Below are positions 11,009 to 21,840 of a DNA stretch of 64,000 nt, one piece after another. Location of the stretch: positions 7,986,446 to 8,050,445 of the forward strand of contig NC_081338.1 in NCBI RefSeq assembly GCF_022539665.2. Direction: 5' to 3'. Position 1 is the first letter of the stretch; each line of letters begins with the position of its first letter. The translations under genes were made by a program, and so were the position numbers. Source of the DNA: Daphnia carinata (lineage: Eukaryota; Arthropoda; Branchiopoda; Diplostraca; Daphniidae). The notes below the pieces were generated by a model. It made no database searches. It saw nothing but the letters and a program-made list of their open reading frames with translations, and was not told where the DNA came from.

Positions 11009-12834
11009 TTAGCAACAGGGATTTTTTTCTAAATCTTTTTGTACTAGTGCATGACCAGTTGATAGGCTACTTGTCGCTAGCAATGACTCTGAGGGTGTCA
11101 CAATGCAGGAACCTTCCATCTTGCTGGAAACTGTTGTTGAAAATTGCTTGATTGAGTATGCTGGTATCTCTTGACGATCTCTTGTAACCAGTTTTCTTTC
11201 TTTGACTTCTTCTGTTTGAATAAGCGAGATTTCTGCAAGTGGCAACTTCCCTGTCCTAAACGACAATTCCTGTGACTCGTAATCAATGTGAATAGCTTGA
11301 AATTGTTGTAGGAAATCATTTCCTAGTAGTAGTTCAAAACCCGACATTGGCATGACTATCGCGTTTCCTTTGATAGTTTTACCCTTGTGGGTTACTACAA
11401 TGTCAGCTGTACTCTGTGGGGACAGAGTATGACCATTTACAAGGCGAATTTTCGGTCCACTCCGGGGTTTTTCCACGAACCCCGTTTTTTTCAACAATTC
11501 AGGAGAAATCACTGTAACTGCAGCTCCTGTATCAATCAACGCCGTTGCAGTTTCTTTACCGCACTTCACTTTTTCTTTAATCAGTCTCACAGGGTTTAAA
11601 TTTAAAATGTAGTCTTCAGAACCCTTTTTGTTTTCTTCTGGCATCACCAACTCTTGAACCACTGAGTTTACGGATGGATTCTCTTTTGAAGTCGCTCCGG
11701 CCCCAGCGTCCTTTGCTGGGCCTTTGCACTGCTCTGATTCAGGATTTCTGAAACAGTTTCTGGCAATGTGCCCTGCTTTCTTGCAGTAAAAGCACTGTGG
11801 TCTTCCACTTGTTATGCGTCCTTTGGGTCTGAACGGCCCTCTTGGTTTCGCTTGTTCTTGACTGCCTTGTTTAAACAATTTTTCACAAGTTTCTTGAATT
11901 ACTTCACGCATTGTTTTTAAAAGATCCGCTTGTTGATCCGGATAGACCACCGAAAGGTTTGGAACTTGTTCAAACGACTTTTGTGGTTCCGCCATGGGGT
12001 CCTTCCATCCTCTGGCTTCTGACATCATCGATGTCTCCGTATAGACTTTTGCCAGTTCTAAGAATTCTTCACACGTTTGTGGCTTCTGAGGATAGATTTT
12101 TCTAAAAAGTGCTGGTCGAAGGCCTCTAAACAGATGCTCTAGTCGGTGGGCTTCCGACATGTTGGAGTCGACCAGTCTGCATAGATTAAGAATTTCGTAG
12201 TAGTATCTGGTGGTCGGTTCATCCACTCCTTGAGTTCTACTTCTTAGTCTAGTTTCTTGGATAAGACCATAAGAATTAGGCTGAAATTCTTTCAAAAATA
12301 CCGAACGTAGACCGGGAACTGCAGGTCTTGCTTGGTTTTCTCCGGCAGCCGGCTGTGCTGCCACATCTTGCCAGTCGTTTGGCACTCTTGCACACAAGAA
12401 CCAATTTCTTGCAGCATCATCCAAGTACATGCAAAAATTATTACGTTTGTCCGCGTCACCCCAACCATTGTGGGTAGAGATAGTCTCATAGCGCTCTAAC
12501 CATTGACGAGCGTCTTCCGTTGGGCTACCTCGAAAAATAGGTGGACTTTTCTTACAGCCGCCATGACAGTTTCTTGCAATTGTCTTGGAGCTCCAAAAAT
12601 GTGTTGTCCTATCGTAGGAACAACCGGGTGCGTGGGTTCTATTAAATCTTGTTCGGAGTCAGAACTTAATTCTAACTGTCTTGCAGGATTTTCAAACCCT
12701 CTCTGGCGAGTCGTCTCTGTAGATGACGTCGCTAAATCTTCTCTTGACGTAGAAATTGCAGAATCTTGTGCGTCGTTAGTTGCTGTGGTCTCGTTACCAG
12801 ACAGCGCGGTGGGCAAGTCACGATGCGGGTGCAA
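11009..12834 (-). pseudogene. Gypsy-A gag and protease
   Basis: The upstream piece (12496-12834) is a Ser/Thr-rich gag N-terminus. It ends at a stop because a single A appears to be missing near 12549; the continuation reads EDARQWLERYETIS, typical of retrotransposon gag. The main piece (from 12430 down) holds the gag core (YYYEILNLCRLVD, LEHLFRGLRPAL), one CCHC knuckle (CFYCKKAGHIARNC) and an aspartic protease (TALIDTGAAVTVIS). It stops at 11009, just after seven A residues. The RT frame restarts at once in the +1 register, so an A insertion is the simplest reading. Confidence 0.85.
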
Positions 12835-12953
12835 TCGACGACTTGGATCCCGTGGGCAACTAGGTAAACGTGGCTATTCTTCTTCTGCATCGACTATTTT
12901 TTAAAGCAGCACTAATTCGTTAACAACGGGTAACGAGCTGCATCTCCACCAAT

Positions 12954-13347
12954 TGTCACACTGGACTTTACTTTGTTAAATGAATTGTATTGAACTTTAA
13001 GAGGAAATACAAGACATAGCAGAAATAAAGAATAACTATACTTTTTACTTAACTTGACGTGAAGAGAACTGTAAGAACTCTGAGGAACTGAACTAGGGTT
13101 AAAAATGTGGGGGCTTTTATACCCTCGTTAAGGATAAACGCCCCATCTCTAGGGTTACATAAATTCAGGGAATAACTAAGTGTTAACAGATAATTTGCGT
13201 GTTGCAACTTCTTTTCAAGAGAAGCTGCATTGTACGCCATTTGATCGTTGGTTATCACGTCATTCTCGGAAATGACAACCATATCGCTTTTCCTTCGCGA
13301 CAATATTTGTCCTCTTAGCCAGGGGGAAGGGAGTCCTGGGTCTAACA
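12954..13347 (-). repeat. Gypsy-A 5' LTR
   Basis: In minus orientation the segment begins TGTTAGACCC and ends GTGTGACA, giving TG..CA ends. It contains a TATA-like GTATAAA at 13115-13122 and is followed directly by ATTGGTGGAGATGC (12938-12953), a primer-binding-like sequence ahead of gag. About 394 bp. There is no second LTR to compare, so the outer edge is uncertain. The outer motif GGTCTAAC plus A-run is also shared with the repeat copy at 54.9 kb. Confidence 0.6.
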
Positions 13348-13575
13348 AAAAAAAAATAGTAGGCACTACTTTTTACAGATATATTATCTAACACCAGGGG
13401 CATTAGAGAAAGGTGTCTTGACTTAAATTACCCAACCCAAATTAGAGTGTTTTTGCGCCAAACCCGCCCTAACCCCATTTAGAAAAGGTAAACAATTAAC
13501 ATATTTTGCCCATAGATGGCTTTTTGAAATTAAATCGCTGTTCTCCTTTTTGTGCAGGATAATTTACATGTAACG
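13348..13575. repeat. Dispersed ~220 bp repeat, copy 1
   Basis: This stretch and 54877-55100 are the same sequence diverged. Shared blocks include GGGGCATTAG, AAAGGTGTCT, ATTTTGCCCATA, AATGGCTTTTT and TTTTTGTGC, in the same order and spacing. It is non-coding and A/T-rich. It directly abuts the outer end of the Gypsy-A LTR, so Gypsy-A may have inserted at or in this repeat. Confidence 0.7.
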
Positions 13576-15073
13576 GCACTTCGTAGGAAGTTAAAGTGTT
13601 GTGCATTTAATAAAATAACTGACACTTCCCTAGCATTATAGGAACACTGATTGAATAACCATGGATCGTGCCATTATATATAGATATGACAACCTGATTT
13701 CAGTCGTCGCAACGCAACTCGATCTCGTTCAGCTGCCTGGACCGTACCAGGAAAGCTACGAAAAAAAAATCCTGGTAGGGTATAAAACGAAACCCACTAA
13801 GAAATAAACTTGCCGTGTTAAAAGTCAGATCGCAGCAGAGCTAATGGTGTTGCTTAATGAAAGGGGTAATTTTAATTTAACTGAACAATGTGTTGTGCAA
13901 GGCTTCGTCCACGGTAAGGCAATAAATACATATGCATGTCTGAAGATATGGAAATTATCTACACTTGGATGGTAGTCCAGCTCTTTAAAGAAGTTTCTCA
14001 AACAAAATATAACATGTGAAAATTCATACGATAGATCATAAAGATTAAATCTAAACTTGAAAACAATAATAAAGAATTAAATCAGGATGGAAATCAAATA
14101 TCTATGAAAAAGGTAATTTTGAAAAAATGCCTATCTTGAACAATTAACATCTTTGCTGGCAGAAGCTTCTTTTGGCTTTGCCGTCACAACCATAGCAGTG
14201 TAGAATTGGACGGGCTGGTTGAGGCAGCAGACAAACAGTACTTAGAGAGGAATCGGAAGATGGCGTGTCGGAATGCGATGTCAACACAGACGAAGAAGCG
14301 GATTATGACGAATTTCTATAAAACTCTATTGCAGTCTACATATAATCTAAATAAAAAAGTGCAAATCTTTTTAATTTAGCTTTACTATAAATCAATTAAT
14401 GTTAAACAGACAAAAATATAATGCAAATGCCATAAAAAAACATTGCAAAAACAACTTTTAACTTTTATCGAAAAAAATAATTAACGATCTTGATTGACAG
14501 GCAGCAGACTCGAACACATTTTAAAACACAAATGTCATTTTTATGAATCAATGGGACCGATTATAACCGGTGAGTTCGAATTAAACCGCGTCAGGATTCG
14601 TACGTGTCAAAAACTAAAAAGCCTCTCAGATTAAAATCACCAAACCTTTCTTGTCTACAGCGGAAATGGTAGATCCCGGCCTGAAGCCAGCAAAAGCGAC
14701 TATTGGTTATCGGTTAAGTTCTTGGGGTAAGGTAATCCCTCCCAAACAGCCACTTCTCCCAGGAGATAATCTGCCAAGAACCTACCGGAGACACGAATGA
14801 GGAAATTAGGTTCTTTCCTCCAAAGAAACGGAAACAAAATCAACAACGTTTACCGTTTCTCGATCGAAGGTACGAGAATGATCACTCCACCATAATAGCT
14901 CCAGAGTTCGTTAGCCCGTATCCTCATGTTCTCGTGAAATGAGTTTCAGTTTGGCAGATCGATAGACGACCACTGTACTATAAGTTGACGCTTGGCATTG
15001 GCATAACAGAATTTGAAAGAGAGGTTGGGGATAATAAATGGCGGGAATAGTGCTAAAGCTGTTGCCATGTTAG
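13576..15073. other. Intergenic/intronic AT-rich DNA, no gene seen
   Basis: About 1.5 kb with frequent stops in all frames. A short open stretch near 14665-14808 (..VDPGLKPAKATIGYRL..) follows a TTGTCTACAG acceptor-like site, but I could not match it to any protein. No RNA gene or repeat array was recognised. Confidence 0.4.
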
Positions 15074-15465
15074 CCCTAGTAGCACAGCTGGTCCTAGCGA
15101 CGTCACAGGACGTCCAATGGACGTGGGTCTGTCCCAGCTACGTCCGCCGTTTTCGAGATGGCTATGGATGTCCCTGGGACGTAATATTTCGGACGTCTTT
15201 CGAACCAGGGCAATGGAATATCCTAGTTCCCTCCGGCAGGGGACACGAAAGGGATCCCCTAGTAGCATAGCCCGTCCTGGGGATGTCCCATGATGTCCCA
15301 GCTAAGTCCGGCGTTTTCGAGACAGTTGTGGATGTCCCTGGGACGTAATATTTCGGACGTTGTTCGAACCAGGGCAATGGAATATCCTAGTTACCTCCGG
15401 CAGGGGACACGAAAGGGACCCTAGTAGCATAGCCCGTCCTGGGGATGTCCGCCGTTTTTGATACG
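15074..15465 (+). repeat. Tandem repeat of a palindrome-rich unit (about 2.3 copies)
   Basis: Units start at CCCTAGTAGC: 15074-15256 (183 bp), 15257-15418 (162 bp) and a partial third from 15419. Each unit carries GATGTCC, CCTGGGACGT, TTTCGGACGT and CCGGCAGGGGACACGAAAGG. Units two and three match very closely. Unit one is longer and carries extra GGACGTCC-like words. It probably lies in an intron upstream of the first recognisable beta-spectrin exon, because that exon starts 600 bp downstream on the same strand. Confidence 0.85.
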
Positions 15466-16130
15466 CCGTTGCCAGATACTGCAGCCGATTTGTTCATTAA
15501 AAATGAATTTTTTTTATGATTGTAAATTTTCTAATATATCGCAACACTGCAAGTTAACTTTTTTCCCGCCTTTACAACCGACGCTATTAGTTGGCAAGTG
15601 TGTGTGATCGTTTGTTGTGGGAAAATTGCTTCCAGTTTGACTAGTCCCTTATATTCGGTAAATAATGTTTTCAATTATGTTTGAATAGATAAAAGCAACG
15701 TACTTAATAGTTAATAATTAATATTAGTAACAGTTACTGTAATAGTCACTTTTAAGTTGGTATTTTGACTATTATTGCCTTCTAAACATTATGTATTCAC
15801 TTCTAACAGAGACAATTGAGGCATATGACGTGACGTAGCATCACAAAAAGTAAGTTTTAAATAAGTAATTCTCAATATTTAGGTGTAAAAACTAATGACT
15901 GTGTAATTCCATTTTAGAATCCAGTAACCTACCTAATCGTAGACTTGGAGACATCCACTATTCCCTATGTTGCTGTTAGCCTCATCCGGCAAATGAACAC
16001 AACCGAAAAGCCACGGTATAAGCATAATTCAAATAATATCGCAATAGCCAATGATTTAAATGTCTTTATCACCATCTAGTTACGTGAGTAGTGTGGAGCT
16101 CTTAATGAACAATCATCAGACTCTGAAATC

Positions 16131-16386
16131 TGTTGGCGATAAGCAAACAAGTGGTTGCCGAAACCATGCTTTGCGGTGACTTTGTGGGTTTAGATAAACA
16201 GCAGTCAACTTTGTGTGAGTGTATGTAATGTCGTGTGGAAGTCACGTTGTATCTGGTTCTTGGTTCTCTGGGATCTTCCGGTTTATGTACATCGTTTGGT
16301 GCTCTGGTAACTTGTCATCAATAAAGTGCACTACTATTGCGTACCCTGTAAGACTATTCACTGGTATAGGGTTTATATCTTTAACA
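16131..16386 (+). repeat. Copia 5' LTR
   Basis: Starts TGTTGGCGAT and ends TTTAACA. It matches 21016-21270 almost base for base; by eye I count about ten differences including one short indel. The LTRs were identical at insertion, so this is an old but not ancient copy. It contains AATAAAG (16320-16326), a likely polyadenylation signal. Confidence 0.95.
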
Positions 16387-16400
16387 GGTTATGGGCCCAG
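16387..16400 (+). promoter_or_regulatory. Copia primer-binding site
   Basis: GGTTATGGGCCCAG follows the LTR directly. This is the known Copia-type site that pairs with an internal half fragment of initiator tRNA-Met. Confidence 0.85.
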
Positions 16401-16442
16401 GTCTACGCTTAAACTGTTAACGTCTTTTTTTTCTTTTAGAAT

Positions 16443-18375
16443 CATGGCAAACTCAAACATTAAGAAAGTAAGCCATGTAGCGAAGTTCGACGGTACTAAT
16501 TTCCCGTCACGGAAATATGGTATATGGATGTTCTTGGAAAAACGTAAGCTTATTGGAGTTGTTAGTGGATCAGCGAAGAAACCAAATGAGGTAATTAAAA
16601 TCCCAATCAAGTAAACTGATTGATGCACACAGGCAAACTCAGATTGCTGTGTAGAACTGGAACAGTATTCCACCGTAAGGTGAGGCCACATAAGTTTTGT
16701 GTGAGAGCAGCTTTTGCAAATCACTGAATTGTCACACATACAATACTGTGACCAGGCAATTCGCTTACTGATACCACACAAGGTGTGATGCGAGTGACTC
16801 ATGAGAAACTCAGACATTTTAAGTACATGATGTGAGTTGAACCTACAGTCATACAATGTTAAAAGTAGTTGTGAAAACCTATAACATGACATAGAAGACA
16901 TTATAGAAATTATCCTGTCTGTCTGTTTTTTTGATCGAATCTTCTGATTATCACATGTTCAATCCACAGATAACTGATTCAACAGGAGTCATGTCTAATA
17001 CTTCGGAAACCGAAACATGGATGCAGAAGGATGTGGATGCTCGTACTACATTTACTCCACTATTAAAACAGAACTTCAAGCCTCTCTCCATGGATGTCTG
17101 ACGGCCTTTGACATGTGGACCAAGATACAGACTGAATACGCTGAAACAGCAGCAGAAAATGAACACATTCTCATGGCGAAGCTCTTCGATGTGAAATACC
17201 AGTCGGGACAGAGTATGATGTCATTCATTGCCTCTATCGAACAAATAGCTGCTCAGCTACGGGAGCTGCAATCTCCGGTGACAGAACTTCAAATAATGGC
17301 CAAAATCATCATGTCTCTACCTCAAAGCTACAGACACTTTGTCTCTGCATGGGACAGCGTACCGGCATCTGAAAAAACGTTAAATATACTGACCGCAAGA
17401 TTGGTAAAAGAAGAAAAAATGAATAAAATCTACGATCAAAGTAATGCAAATACTATTGAGTCTGGCTTTCTGGCAAACTATCCCACAATGCCCGGCACTG
17501 CAAGTTCCAACTACCTGTCAAATTTGGAAAGAACTCATCGTGGTCGTTATATCAGGAGTCGATGCACCTTTCGCGGCAGAGGAAACACTCGAGGAGGAAG
17601 AGACACCAGTCGGTCGTGGTCGGTGTGCTTCTACTGCAATTTTCCTGGCCGCACGATTGCAAACTGCCGTAAGCGTATGAGGGATGAGAGACCGAAAATC
17701 AGCAACCAAGATTTTGGATATTCTTCGTCCATTAACTTCACTTCAAGACAGCCGTTCGACTGGTTTGCTGACTCTGGCGCTACCAAACATATGACTGACC
17801 AGTTATCTATACTTACCAACTTTGAGCCAATCAATCACGGCACCTGGTCTGTCACTGGAATTGGCGGGACCAAGTTGTTCGTTCACGGCGAGGGAGATGT
17901 TCATGTAACCTCCCACGCAAACAATCAAGTGCTAAAAGGTGTCATAAAGGAGGTTCTATTCGTTCCAGAGCTGGGTACCAATCTGTTTTCAATTGGATGT
18001 GCCACTGATGCAGGTTCAGAATTCAACTTTACAAATGAAACTGTATCGTTCGTCAGAAATGGGAGAGTAGAAATTCAAGGAAAACGTGTTGGAAACACCC
18101 TCTATCATCTGAATCTTCGCGCTGAAGAGGCTCAAATGGCTGAGTCGGCGACTGCTGCTATATGGAAACCTGAATCAGTTGGCATTTGGCACCGAAGATT
18201 AGCTCACATTAATTACCGTTCGCTGCAGAAAATGGCCTTGCTGAAAAGTGTGGATGGACTTAACTTGGCGAAAGACGGAATACCCATCGCACCGTGTGAA
18301 GGATGTGTCCTGGGGAAAATGCATCGTTTACCTTTTAAAAGTGGACGTGGTCGAGCTGTCGAAGTGGGCAATTAA
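16443..18375 (+). pseudogene. Copia gag, protease and start of integrase, with intron-like insert
   Basis: Starts at ATG 16443 (MANSNIKKVSHVAKFDGTN), a typical Copia gag start. Coding similarity pauses at 16590 and resumes at 16970 in the same phase. After a 1-nt shift near 17050 the main frame gives the gag core (LTAFDMWTKI), a knuckle CFYCNFPGRTIANC in which the usual His is Arg, the protease WFADSGATKHMTD, and the integrase HHCC region (HRRLAH..CEGCVLGKMH). It ends at 18375 because of a shift near 18366; the integrase continues in the next frame. In life it would make virus-like particles and the protease. Confidence 0.88.
16591..16969 (+). other. Possible spliceosomal intron (or insertion) in Copia gag
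   Basis: Coding sequence ends ..AAT GAG and resumes ATA ACT GAT. The 379 nt between them start GTAATT and end TTCAATCCACAG, preceded by a T-rich stretch, and they contain stops in all frames. Both flanks are in phase 0. This is what an intron looks like. A small insertion with chance GT..AG edges is the alternative. Confidence 0.55.
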
Positions 18376-18383
18376 TCCATTCT

Positions 18384-19073
18384 GATGTTTGTGGGCCAAT
18401 GGAAGTTACAACACCGTGCGGTGCGAAGTATTTCATTGTCTTCAAGGACGAATTTAGTAATTTTTGCGTAACCAAATTACTGAACCTAAAATCCCCAGTA
18501 TTTGAAGTTCTTAGAAGTTTTGTTGCTCAACTGAAACGGGAAACAGGAAAGCAAGTGACCACCATACGTTCAGACAATGGTGGTGAGTACGTTGGAAAGG
18601 ACGCGGAGAAATGGTTACTTGAAGTCGGCATAATACATGAAAAAATTGCGCCATATACACCCCAGCAAAATGGAGTAGCCGAAAGAACACACAGAACTCT
18701 ACTGGAAGCAGCCAGAAGCCAAATCTACGCCATGAACGTTCCACGTGAACTTTGGGGGGAAGCTCTCTTGCAAAGCACTTATGTACTCAGCCGCACTTTA
18801 ACTAACAACTCCACCAAGACACCGTTCGAAGTATGGTATGGCAAGAGGCCAGATATCTCTCATCTGCGAGTGTTTGGCTGCTACGCATTCGTCCACGTCC
18901 CAAATCCACTAAGACTAATATTGGATGCAAAAGCACGGAAGTGCTTACTAGTAGGTTACAGTGAGGAATCCAAAGCTTACCGCTTGTGGAATCCAGCCAA
19001 CAGGAAGATTGTAATAAGTCGAGATGTGGTTTTCCACGAAGGTTCTAAAAATCATATTCCTAAGCTAAAGTAA
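18384..19073 (+). pseudogene. Copia integrase DDE core
   Basis: Continues the integrase from the previous piece after a 1-nt shift: HSDVCGPME (first Asp), TIRSDNGGEYV (second Asp) and PQQNGVAERTHRTLLE (Glu), then the Copia-specific PFEVWYGKRPDISHLRVFGC. All three catalytic residues are present. The frame ends in a stop at 19073, in the linker to RT. Confidence 0.9.
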
Positions 19074-19107
19074 TCTTAAATTATCTCTCTATCTTTATTC
19101 ATATCTA

Positions 19108-20654
19108 TCTAGAACAACCAGTCGACACGCTCCCAGTTACAGAACCAGTTGAAACTCAGGTTACCATTGAGGGTGAGGACTTACCTGCTGAGGCAATCGG
19201 GACGGATGTCTCAGACAACCAGGTGACACAGGCGGAATCTAACACCGAAGATACGTGCGAATCAACAAGTGATCACCAGACAGAGTCATTGGAGCCAGAA
19301 GCGTTCCATGGTTGGGAGACCCAAAAACAAGTCCTACGTCGGTCTGCAAGGACCCTGGTCTTCACAGAAAAATACAAGCAATTCAAAGGTCTTGTGGTTA
19401 CAACGCGGAAAAGTTCCAAAGGCGATCAAGAGCCAAACACCATTCAAGAAGCGTTATCCTCAGTGAATGGAAGCAAATGGGAAAAGGCCATTCAAGAAGA
19501 ATTTGAGGCCCTGATCAAAAACGAGACTTGGGAACTAACTAAACTACCACCAAACAGGACAGTCGTGAAGAATCGCTGGGTGTTTAAAATCAAACCTGGT
19601 CATGGAGAAATCGCGGAACGCTTTAAAGCTCGTCTTGTCGCGAAAGGCTACACACAAAACTACGGTGTTGACTACGAAGAAACCTACGCTCCTGTAGTCA
19701 AACATGGCACCCTGCGGATGATGTTGGCGATTGCTGCTGCTCATGATCTAGAGATGATGCAGCTCGTTGTGACAACTGCATTCTTGAACCGGCGAAGTTG
19801 AAGAAGAAATTTTTATGGAGCAGCCGGAAGGTTTTTTGGTTTCAGGAAGAGAGACTGAAGTTTGTCGTCTTAAAAAATCTATCTATGGTCTAAAGCAAGC
19901 ACCTAGGTGCTGGAACAAGAAATTCGATGAGTTTTTGGTAAAATTTGGACTCGTTCGCTCATCCAACGACCCTTGTGTCTGCCACCGTCGTCAAAGGGAG
20001 GAAATAATTCTCATAGCAATATTTGTTGACGACGGCCTCATATATAGCAGCCAGAAAAAATCCTTTAACGACATCATTCAACATCTGAGCCAAGAATTTG
20101 AAATGAGGGCCCTGACAGTTGACCGCTTCCTAGGTCTAGATATCCTCAGGGACCGGAAGGTAAAACAAATCTTTCTTACCCAAAGTCATTACAGCAGTGA
20201 TATTTTAAAGAAGTTCAATATGTCCGACTGCAACCCTAAACTTGTACCAGCCGAACCAGGTGTTCGCCTTAGTGCCGACATGAATCCACAAAATTCAGAC
20301 GAGGAAGAAATTATGGCCAAAGTTCCCTATCGCGAGGCCATTGGCTCACTTATGTATTTAATGGTAATGACGCGTCCTGATATTGCCTTTGCGGTGAGCC
20401 AAGTAGCTCAAGACTCAGAGAAACCAGGACCACACCACTGGAATGCAGTCAAAAGAATTCTTTCCTATCTGTCTAGCACCATCCACTACGGACTTTGCTT
20501 CGGCCAAAAGAATTCTCTGGTACTAACTGGCTTCACCGATGCAGTTTACGCTGGCGACACCAACAGACGGCGATCGACAACTGGCTATCTATTCTTACTG
20601 AACGGAGGGCCGATTGTATGGTCAAGCCGACGTAAAACATGTACGGCCCTCTGA
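19108..20654 (+). pseudogene. Copia reverse transcriptase and RNase H start
   Basis: The acidic linker runs from about 19108 (EQPVDTLPVTEPV). RT then follows: WVFKIKPGHGEIAERFKARLVAKGY, YEETYAPV, and motif A reading MQLVVTTAFLN, where the catalytic Asp of LDV is Val. After a shift near 19793 it continues with KKSIYGLKQAPRCW, FVDDGLIYS (motif C intact), KVPYREAIGSLMYL and TRPDIAFAVSQ, then an RNase H start (GFTDAVYAGD). It stops at TGA 20652-20654. The motif A change would abolish polymerase activity on its own. Confidence 0.9.
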
Positions 20655-21008
20655 ACAACCCAAGCTGAATTTATTGCAGCCTGTGAAGCGGCAAAGGAGG
20701 CAACCTGGCTGTCGCCGCTCTACTCGGAGTTTTGTGAAACAGCACAAGAAACCGTCCCACTGATGAGTGACAATCAATCCGCCATCAGATTGGTCCGAAA
20801 TCCAGAGTTCCACCAACGTACCAAACATATTGATGTGAAGTACAACTTCGTAAGAGAACAACAAAATAACCACGTAATTGATGTCCAGTTCGTAGGCACG
20901 GAAAATCAACTTGCGGATCTACTTACAAAAGCTTTGGCAGTTCCCCGGTTCCAGAGATTACGAAGTCTGATAGGAGTCATTGAATTAACTAATGGACCAT
21001 TTGTTTGA
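20655..21008 (+). pseudogene. Copia RNase H end
   Basis: Same frame as the RT piece, on the far side of the TGA: TTQAEFIAACEAAKEATWL (catalytic Glu), SDNQSAIRLVRNPEFHQRTKHIDV (Asp) and ENQLADLLTKAL. This completes the Copia polyprotein, which ends at TGA 21006-21008 immediately before the purine tract and right LTR. Confidence 0.9.
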
Positions 21009-21015
21009 GGGGAGG

Positions 21016-21270
21016 TGTTGGCGATAAGCAAAAAGTGGTTGCCGAAACCATGCTTTGCGGTGACTTTGTGGGCTTAGATAAACAGCAGTCAACTTTGTGT
21101 GAGTGTATGTAATGTCGTGTGGAAGTCACGTTGTATCTGGTTCTTGGTTCTCTGGGATCTTACGGGTTATGTACATCGTTTGGTGCTCTGGTAACTTGTC
21201 GTCAATAAAGTGCACTACTACTGCATACCCTGTAAGACTATTCACTGGTATAAGGTTTATATATTTAACA
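21016..21270 (+). repeat. Copia 3' LTR
   Basis: TGTTGGCG..ATTTAACA, paired with 16131-16386. It is preceded by the purine tract GAGGGGAGG (21007-21015), the plus-strand primer, and followed by the target duplication AAATC (21271-21275). Confidence 0.95.
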
Positions 21271-21689
21271 AAATCGATGCTAGAAGAGACAATTTTTCAG
21301 CATGGATTGCTCTAGGCAAAGAACTCTTGTCAAGAGGACATCATGCCACTAACGAGGTTCATGACTGTCAAACTTTTAATGTTTATGGATTGCCATGAAA
21401 GGTCTTATGTTGTCCATATCTCAGATCAAAGAGAAACTGGTAACCCTCACCAACCAACGCAATTCCATGCTGCACCGATAGGAGGAACGTTGGGAACACC
21501 TCCAGCTCAGTACGTCTGAACATTAGTTTGCAAATTTATGTCCGAAACTTATTTTTTTGCATTTGTTATTCTAGTTTTGGAAGTCTACCAATTCGCCCGA
21601 TATGCAGCCGTGGCAGAAGGATGGTTGATGGCGCAAGAATCCTACCTGATGAGTCACGAATTGGGAGTAAGAACGTCAGCATCACCCAC

Positions 21690-21840
21690 ATAGCATCTCT
21701 GCCGTCGGATGTCCGACTGTGATCCGAACATCCGTTAGATATCCTGCGCCATATGGGATTGTTCCATGGATGTCCGTCGGCTATTAGAATTTGAAGCCCG
21801 GTGGAGGTGCGAAAACAAGATCCTGAGGACGTCCCTACAA
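21690..21840. repeat. GGATGTCC/GGACGTCC-rich island 2
   Basis: Palindrome-like words CGGATGTCCG, GAACATCCG, GGATGTCCG and GGACGTCCC are dense here, just inside the 1.95 kb beta-spectrin intron. Same word family as 15074-15465, 23390-23560 and 24960-25215. Confidence 0.55.

Larger units (their letters stand above)
5780..13347 (-). mobile_element. Gypsy-A: env-bearing Gypsy retrotransposon, 3'-truncated and broken
   Basis: On the minus strand, from high to low coordinates: LTR, primer site, gag, DTG protease, RT, RNase H, integrase and an env-like region. This is the gag-pol-env layout of env-bearing Gypsy elements (errantivirus-like). The element stops inside env near 5.8 kb and no 3' LTR is present, probably lost where the BEL material abuts. 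Disabling changes: frameshift near 12549, an extra A in a 7-A run near 11025, frameshift near 9815, loss of frame near 9175, the hairpin-element insertion at 8271-9008, and an in-frame TAA at 6312-6314. Confidence 0.88.
16131..21270 (+). mobile_element. Copia retrotransposon, complete ends, broken coding region
   Basis: Flanked by near-identical ~256 bp LTRs (TGTTGGCG..TTTAACA) and by a 5-bp target duplication AAATC at 16126-16130 and 21271-21275. It has the Copia-type primer site GGTTATGGGCCCAG right after the left LTR and a purine tract GAGGGGAGG right before the right LTR. The internal order is gag, protease, integrase, RT, RNase H, as in Copia. Frameshifts occur near 17050, 18366, 19073-19108 and 19793, with a TGA at 20652-20654. 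It sits inside a beta-spectrin exon. Confidence 0.95.

Noticed and set aside
15013-15270. 85-codon frame with a hydrophobic start over the tandem repeat
   Set aside because: The frame runs through repeat units and the opposite strand is equally open; it is repeat sequence, not a gene.
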